NCBI GenBank assembly: GCA_903874965.1
Contig: CAIQUD010000014.1
Coordinates: forward strand, 1-44,145
Direction of reading: 5' to 3'
From: an uncultured Actinomycetes bacterium
Lineage (GTDB): Bacteria > Actinomycetota > Acidimicrobiia > Acidimicrobiales > RAAP-2
Length of the DNA: 44,145 nucleotides
Shown here: positions 40,500 to 44,145 of the stretch, piece after piece
Layout: the number at the start of each line of letters is the position of its first letter
How positions within the stretch are numbered: position 1 is the first letter of the stretch
Program-made: the position numbers and the translations under genes
Notes under the pieces: model-generated
Databases searched by the model: none
What the model saw: only the letters and a program-made list of their open reading frames with translations
Told to the model about the DNA's origin: nothing

Positions 40500-40515
40500 C
40501 CACTACATGTTGTGG
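40500..40515 (+). promoter_or_regulatory. NrdR-box-like site 2 upstream of nrdJ
   Basis: CCACTACATGTTGTGG matches the NrdR consensus core CACTAxATxTxGTG well and is the middle of a 22-bp near-perfect palindrome (40497-40518, one mismatched pair). Binding of NrdR here would block early elongation or initiation of nrdJ. Confidence 0.6.
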
Positions 40516-40601
40516 TTGAGGCAAGATGCAGTTGGACGGGGAGTTGTCGGGCAACCGACGGAATCAGCTCCAATGCTGAGGCAAGAACTAGGGGAGACGG
40601 A

Positions 40602-43391
40602 ATGGCAATCGCACCGCAGCGACAGGGAATCGGCATCAAGCGACACTTCACGACTGCAGGTGTTGATCCATTCGACACCGTCGTCTGGGAGTTGCGAGAT
40701 TCGCGAATTACGAACTATCGCGATGGAGCGGTTGCCTTCGAGCAACTCGGCGTCGAGGTCCCTTCAACGTGGAGCGTCAACGCCACCAATATTCTCGCTC
40801 AGAAGTACTTCCGGGGAACGCTCGGAACGGACGAGCGTGAGACCTCACTCAAGCAGGTTGCCAATCGTGTTGTTGACACCATTACCGAGTGGGGAATGAA
40901 GGACGGTTACTTCGTTTCGAGCGAAGAAGCGGAAATCTTCCGCGCCGAACTCAAGTACCTGATCATTCACCAAAAGGCAGCGTTCAACTCCCCGGTGTGG
41001 TTCAACATTGGCGTGAAGGATGTGCCACAACAGGCTTCGGCATGCTTCATCCTCGCCGTCGAGGACTCAATGGACTCCATCCTCAACTGGTACACCGAAG
41101 AGGGTGTGATCTTCAAGGGTGGCTCCGGTGCGGGCGTCAACTTGAGCAAGATCCGCTCTTCGAAGGAGCTGCTCAAAGGTGGAGGAACGGCTTCTGGGCC
41201 GGTCTCATTCATGCGTGGAGCGGACGCCTCTGCTGGAACGATCAAGTCAGGCGGCAAGACCCGTCGTGCGGCCAAGATGGTCATGCTCGATGTTGACCAC
41301 CCAGACCTTCGAGACTTCATTTGGTGCAAGGCCATTGAAGAGCGCAAGGCGCGTGTGCTCCGTGACGCAGGGTTCGACATGGACCTCGACGGAGCCGACA
41401 GTTTCTCGGTGCAGTATCAGAATGCCAACAACTCGGTTCGGGTGACGGACGAGTTCATGCAGGCAGTTCTTGATGACAAGCCATGGACGTTCCTCAGCCG
41501 CACTGGCGAGGTGCTCGACACGGTGTCCGCCAAGCAACTCTTCCGTGAAATTGCGCAGGCGGCCTGGGAGTGTGCAGATCCTGGTCTGCAGTACGACACG
41601 ACGATCAATGACTGGCACACGACGCCGAACGCCGGAAAGATCAATGGATCAAATCCGTGTTCGGAGTACATGCACCTCGACAACTCCGCGTGCAACCTCG
41701 CGAGTCTGAACCTCATGACCTTCCTCCGCGACGACGACTCCTTCGACGTTGAGAGCTTCAAGGCCGCTGTTGAGATTGTCTTCACGGGTCAAGAAATTCT
41801 CGTTGGCAATGCCGACTACCCAACGAAGGCGATTGGCGAGAACACCATTAAGTACCGCGAACTCGGCATTGGCTACGCCAACCTTGGCGCCCTGTTGATG
41901 GCAGAGGGACTTCCGTATGACTCCGATGCTGGTCGGGCATGGGCAGCGGCATTGACGGCGCTCATGACGGGACACGCGTACGCGACCTCTGCCAAGACCG
42001 CTGCTCGCATGGGGCCATTCGCTGGCTACAAGGACGATGAGGCTGGAGTCCTTCGAGTTCTTCGCAAGCACCAAGCCGCAGCGTCAACGATTGATGAAGA
42101 CGCCGTCCCCGAAGAGCTGCTCTCTGCTGCCCAAGAAGCTTGGGATCAGGCGGTCGAACTGGCTGAGATTCACGGTGTGCGGAACTCCCAGGCGTCGGTG
42201 TTGGCGCCGACCGGGACCATTGGTCTCCTCATGGACTGCGACACGACCGGCATTGAGCCAGACCTCGGCCTCGTCAAGACCAAGAAGTTGGTTGGCGGCG
42301 GGACGATGTCCATTGTCAACCAGACGATTCCTCGTGCCTTGGCAAAGCTTGGTTACTCGCAAGAAGCCATCGATTCAATCATTGCGTACATCGACCTCAA
42401 CAAGACCATTGTTGGAGCCCCTGGTCTTGCGGCGGAGCACCTTCCGGTGTTTGCCTGCTCTATGGGCGACAACACGATTCACTACTCGGGACACGTTCGA
42501 ATGATGGGCGCAGCCCAGCCATTCCTCTCGGGTGCGATTAGCAAGACCGTGAACATGCCAGAGGACGCAACCGTTGAAGAGGTCGAGCAACTGCACATTG
42601 ACGCCTGGAGACTTGGCGTCAAGGCCGTTGCGATTTACCGCGACAACTGCAAGGTTGGCCAGCCACTCTCGACGACCAAGAAGGACAGCGAGCTTGAGGA
42701 TGAGTCGGTGCCAGCGCACCATGCTCATGAACTCGACGCAAAGATTGCCGAACTCGAGTCAGCACTTGCCAATGAGCGAGTTCGTGCGAATACGGTCGTT
42801 GTTGGAGCCGTCCGCGAGCGCCTTCCACGTCGTCGCCACTCGAGCACCTTCGCGTTTCGAGTTGCCGACTGCGAGGGCTACGTCACCGTTGGTGAGTACG
42901 ACGATGGTCGTCCGGGTGAAGTCTTCATCAAGGTGTCGAAGCAAGGGTCGACCTTGGCGGGCATCATGGATGCCTTCTCGATTTCGCTGAGTCTTGGTCT
43001 TCAGCACGGCGTGCCACTGATGACCTATGTGCGCAAGTACGTCTCGATGAAGTTCGAGCCTGCGGGCATCACCGATGACGCGGAACTCCGTATCGCAACG
43101 TCGCTCGTTGACTACATCTTCCGACGTCTTGCGCTCGACTACTTGAACCCTGCAGAGCGTGAAGAGTTGGGTGTGCAGTCAACGGAAGAGCGGATGCAGC
43201 CAACACTCCCTGGAGTTGAAGAAGTGGCAACGCCGTCTACCAGCATCACTGGTTTAACCATTGCACCGACAACCTTGGCTCGGGCTGAACAGCGAGATGC
43301 GCCGTATTGCTACAGCTGTGGCAATTCCATGCAGCGTGCAGGCTCCTGCTACGTCTGTTCAAGTTGCGGGACGACGAGCGGCTGCTCATAA
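40602..43391 (+). CDS. nrdJ: Adenosylcobalamin-dependent (class II) ribonucleotide reductase NrdJ
   Basis: NrdJ reduces ribonucleotides to deoxyribonucleotides with B12, independent of oxygen. The 929-aa protein has FNSPVWFNIGVKDVPQQASACFILAVEDSM (first redox Cys), NPCSEYMHLDNSACNLASLNL (thiyl Cys and Glu of the active site), LAPTGTIGLLMDCDTTGIEPD, and a C-terminal Cys cluster YCYSCGNSMQRAGSCYVCSSCG that relays electrons and/or binds zinc. ATG 40602 has GGGGAG upstream; the longer frame to 40512 begins inside the NrdR-like palindrome and is rejected. No other RNR genes are in the window. Confidence 0.96.
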   Translation: MAIAPQRQGIGIKRHFTTAGVDPFDTVVWELRDSRITNYRDGAVAFEQLGVEVPSTWSVNATNILAQKYFRGTLGTDERETSLKQVANRVVDTITEWGMKDGYFVSSEEAEIFRAELKYLIIHQKAAFNSPVWFNIGVKDVPQQASACFILAVEDSMDSILNWYTEEGVIFKGGSGAGVNLSKIRSSKELLKGGGTASGPVSFMRGADASAGTIKSGGKTRRAAKMVMLDVDHPDLRDFIWCKAIEERKARVLRDAGFDMDLDGADSFSVQYQNANNSVRVTDEFMQAVLDDKPWTFLSRTGEVLDTVSAKQLFREIAQAAWECADPGLQYDTTINDWHTTPNAGKINGSNPCSEYMHLDNSACNLASLNLMTFLRDDDSFDVESFKAAVEIVFTGQEILVGNADYPTKAIGENTIKYRELGIGYANLGALLMAEGLPYDSDAGRAWAAALTALMTGHAYATSAKTAARMGPFAGYKDDEAGVLRVLRKHQAAASTIDEDAVPEELLSAAQEAWDQAVELAEIHGVRNSQASVLAPTGTIGLLMDCDTTGIEPDLGLVKTKKLVGGGTMSIVNQTIPRALAKLGYSQEAIDSIIAYIDLNKTIVGAPGLAAEHLPVFACSMGDNTIHYSGHVRMMGAAQPFLSGAISKTVNMPEDATVEEVEQLHIDAWRLGVKAVAIYRDNCKVGQPLSTTKKDSELEDESVPAHHAHELDAKIAELESALANERVRANTVVVGAVRERLPRRRHSSTFAFRVADCEGYVTVGEYDDGRPGEVFIKVSKQGSTLAGIMDAFSISLSLGLQHGVPLMTYVRKYVSMKFEPAGITDDAELRIATSLVDYIFRRLALDYLNPAEREELGVQSTEERMQPTLPGVEEVATPSTSITGLTIAPTTLARAEQRDAPYCYSCGNSMQRAGSCYVCSSCGTTSGCS

Positions 43392-43403
43392 GCACGCAGC
43401 CGC
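43378..43403 (+). terminator. Hairpin across the nrdJ stop codon
   Basis: GCGGCTGC (43378-43385) pairs perfectly with GCAGCCGC (43396-43403) around a ten-base loop that contains the TAA stop. It may assist termination or protect the 3' end. Confidence 0.35.
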
Positions 43404-43450
43404 AGGTGGATGCGGGGCGATTGCCCTGACGAGCCAATCAACGGTGAACG

Positions 43451-43482
43451 AAGAGGGAGCGGCCGAATGGTCGCTCCCTCTT
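43451..43482 (+). terminator. Terminator-like hairpin after nrdJ
   Basis: A 14-bp stem with one G-U pair (43451-43464 with 43469-43482; arms AAGAGGGAGCGGCC and GGTCGCTCCCTCTT) closes on the tetraloop GAAT. It lies between the convergent nrdJ and aldo/keto reductase genes. There is no long U-tract, as usual in high-GC actinobacteria. Confidence 0.65.
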
Positions 43483-43566
43483 GGTTGTCTGAGAGCTTCG
43501 GGCGTCGAGTTTCGCTACCTGCCAGATTCGACGGTGCCTTGACAGCAATTGCTCTGAAAAACTCGC

Positions 43567-44145
43567 TTATCCGTGTTGCCAAATTCGATTCTGGAAGCTT
43601 CTGACGCCGTTGAGTGCCGCTGCGTCGAGGCGCGCGACCTGGTCACCGTCAAGTGTCCAGCCGAGCGCCCCAGCATTCTCTTGCGCTTGGTGGAGGTTCT
43701 TTGCTCCAGGAATTGGGATGGCACCCTTCGCAATAATCCAATTGAGCGCGACTTGGCTCGGAAGTTTGCCGCCGTGCTGCTCGCCAACTGCTCTGAGCTC
43801 GTTCACGACCTTGTCGACCAGTTCCATCGGGTGGTCGCTGAAGCCTCGCTTGCCTGGCGGCGGAGTAGCGACTGAATACTTTCCGGTGAGTCGGCCCTGA
43901 CCAATTGGTGAATAGGCAAGAGGAATCACGCCGAGCTCGGCGCAGGTTGCCAGGAGTCCTCCGGTCTCTGGCGAACGGCGAAGGAGCGAGAATTCAATTT
44001 GATTGGTGGCAAGACGAAGTCCACGCTTCCCAAGTTCGGTGGCGATGCTTCGGGTCTCTTTGGAGGAGTAGTTCGAGACGCCAACCGCATCGACGAGCCC
44101 TGCCTGATGAGCAGTCGCAAGGGCTTCAGCGAGCGCAGCATGGCC
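43567..44145 (-). CDS. Aldo/keto reductase, 5' end beyond window
   Basis: The last 192 residues of an aldo/keto reductase. Reading the minus strand from the window edge gives ...GLVDAVGVSNYSSKETRS, NQIEFSLLRRSPET, LGVIPLAYSPIGQGRLTGKYS, ALNWIIAKGAIPIPGAKN and QAQENAGALGW; the last segments bind the NADPH phosphate. The GTG at 43929 is an internal Val. The catalytic Tyr/Lys region lies outside the window. Substrate is unknown. Confidence 0.92.
   Translation of the reverse strand, partial: GHAALAEALATAHQAGLVDAVGVSNYSSKETRSIATELGKRGLRLATNQIEFSLLRRSPETGGLLATCAELGVIPLAYSPIGQGRLTGKYSVATPPPGKRGFSDHPMELVDKVVNELRAVGEQHGGKLPSQVALNWIIAKGAIPIPGAKNLHQAQENAGALGWTLDGDQVARLDAAALNGVRSFQNRIWQHG

Noticed and set aside
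40484-40601. Cobalamin riboswitch ahead of nrdJ
   Set aside because: A B12 riboswitch would be plausible for class II RNR, but no B12-box (GCCACTG) or its multi-stem layout is visible; only a small GTCGG-GCAA-CCGAC hairpin (40546-40559) is present.

Overview
The window is one dense stretch of chromosome from a mid-GC actinobacterium. The evidence is a mycothiol-conjugate amidase (Mca), two F420-type luciferase-like oxidoreductases, a PimB'-like mannosyltransferase, the actinobacterial DUF2469 protein, PspAB, and many GTG/TTG starts. Moderate GC, a B12-dependent ribonucleotide reductase as the only RNR seen, and the gene mixture suggest Acidimicrobiia or a relative; the class is inference. Almost everything is chromosomal coding sequence. 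I see no insertion sequence, prophage, integrase, CRISPR array or rRNA. The one RNA gene recognised is a tRNA-Gly(UCC).

Layout. 1-5.4 kb: the translation block ffh (5' cut by the window edge), rpsP, KH-domain RNA binder, rimM, trmD, rplS, DUF2469, then an enoyl-CoA hydratase/isomerase and an unknown protein. 5.4-9.5 kb: a large membrane O-acyltransferase with an SGNH domain, then fumC behind an unusual structured leader, and a pterin carbinolamine dehydratase. 9.4-12.5 kb (minus): a tyrosine phosphatase and the envelope-stress operon pspA-htpX-pspAB. 12.5-17.5 kb: mca, the minus-strand operon purK-purE-(degenerate ChbG), an F420-type oxidoreductase and a DsbA-like protein. 17.6-26.7 kb: a secreted RTX-repeat protein, a small RecB-type nuclease, a zinc dehydrogenase, a GT-C membrane glycosyltransferase, a cupin, two methyltransferases, an MBL hydrolase, a rifampin ADP-ribosyltransferase (arr) and a VOC protein. 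26.8-32.4 kb: tRNA-Gly, amidase, truncated haemoglobin, enoyl-CoA hydratase, rhodanese and a long LPXTG-anchored CnaB adhesin. 32.5-38.8 kb (plus): PH/SHOCT membrane protein, zinc ribbon, thioredoxin-like and Cys-rich small proteins, PimB'-like glycosyltransferase, SRPBCC protein, ROK glucokinase, F420-type oxidoreductase and an AlaC-type aminotransferase. 38.9-44.1 kb: glycerol kinase, class II RNR nrdJ with its own regulated promoter, and an aldo/keto reductase cut by the window edge.

Gene organisation is tight. Many neighbours overlap by 1-4 bases (GTGA, ATGA, TGATG), and several convergent pairs overlap or nearly touch. The main non-coding signals are: (i) a recurring TANNNT box 6-7 bases before start codons that have no Shine-Dalgarno, indicating leaderless mRNAs; (ii) a 38-nt bulged hairpin at the predicted 5' end of the fumC mRNA; (iii) two NrdR-box-like palindromes, centres 32 bp apart, just after the nrdJ -10 element; (iv) an 11-codon leaderless leader ORF whose stop overlaps the start of the truncated haemoglobin. 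No obviously new defence or biosynthetic system is visible. The most novel material is this regulatory architecture, the two secreted/surface proteins, the small Cys-rich cluster and the active-site-depleted ChbG homologue.
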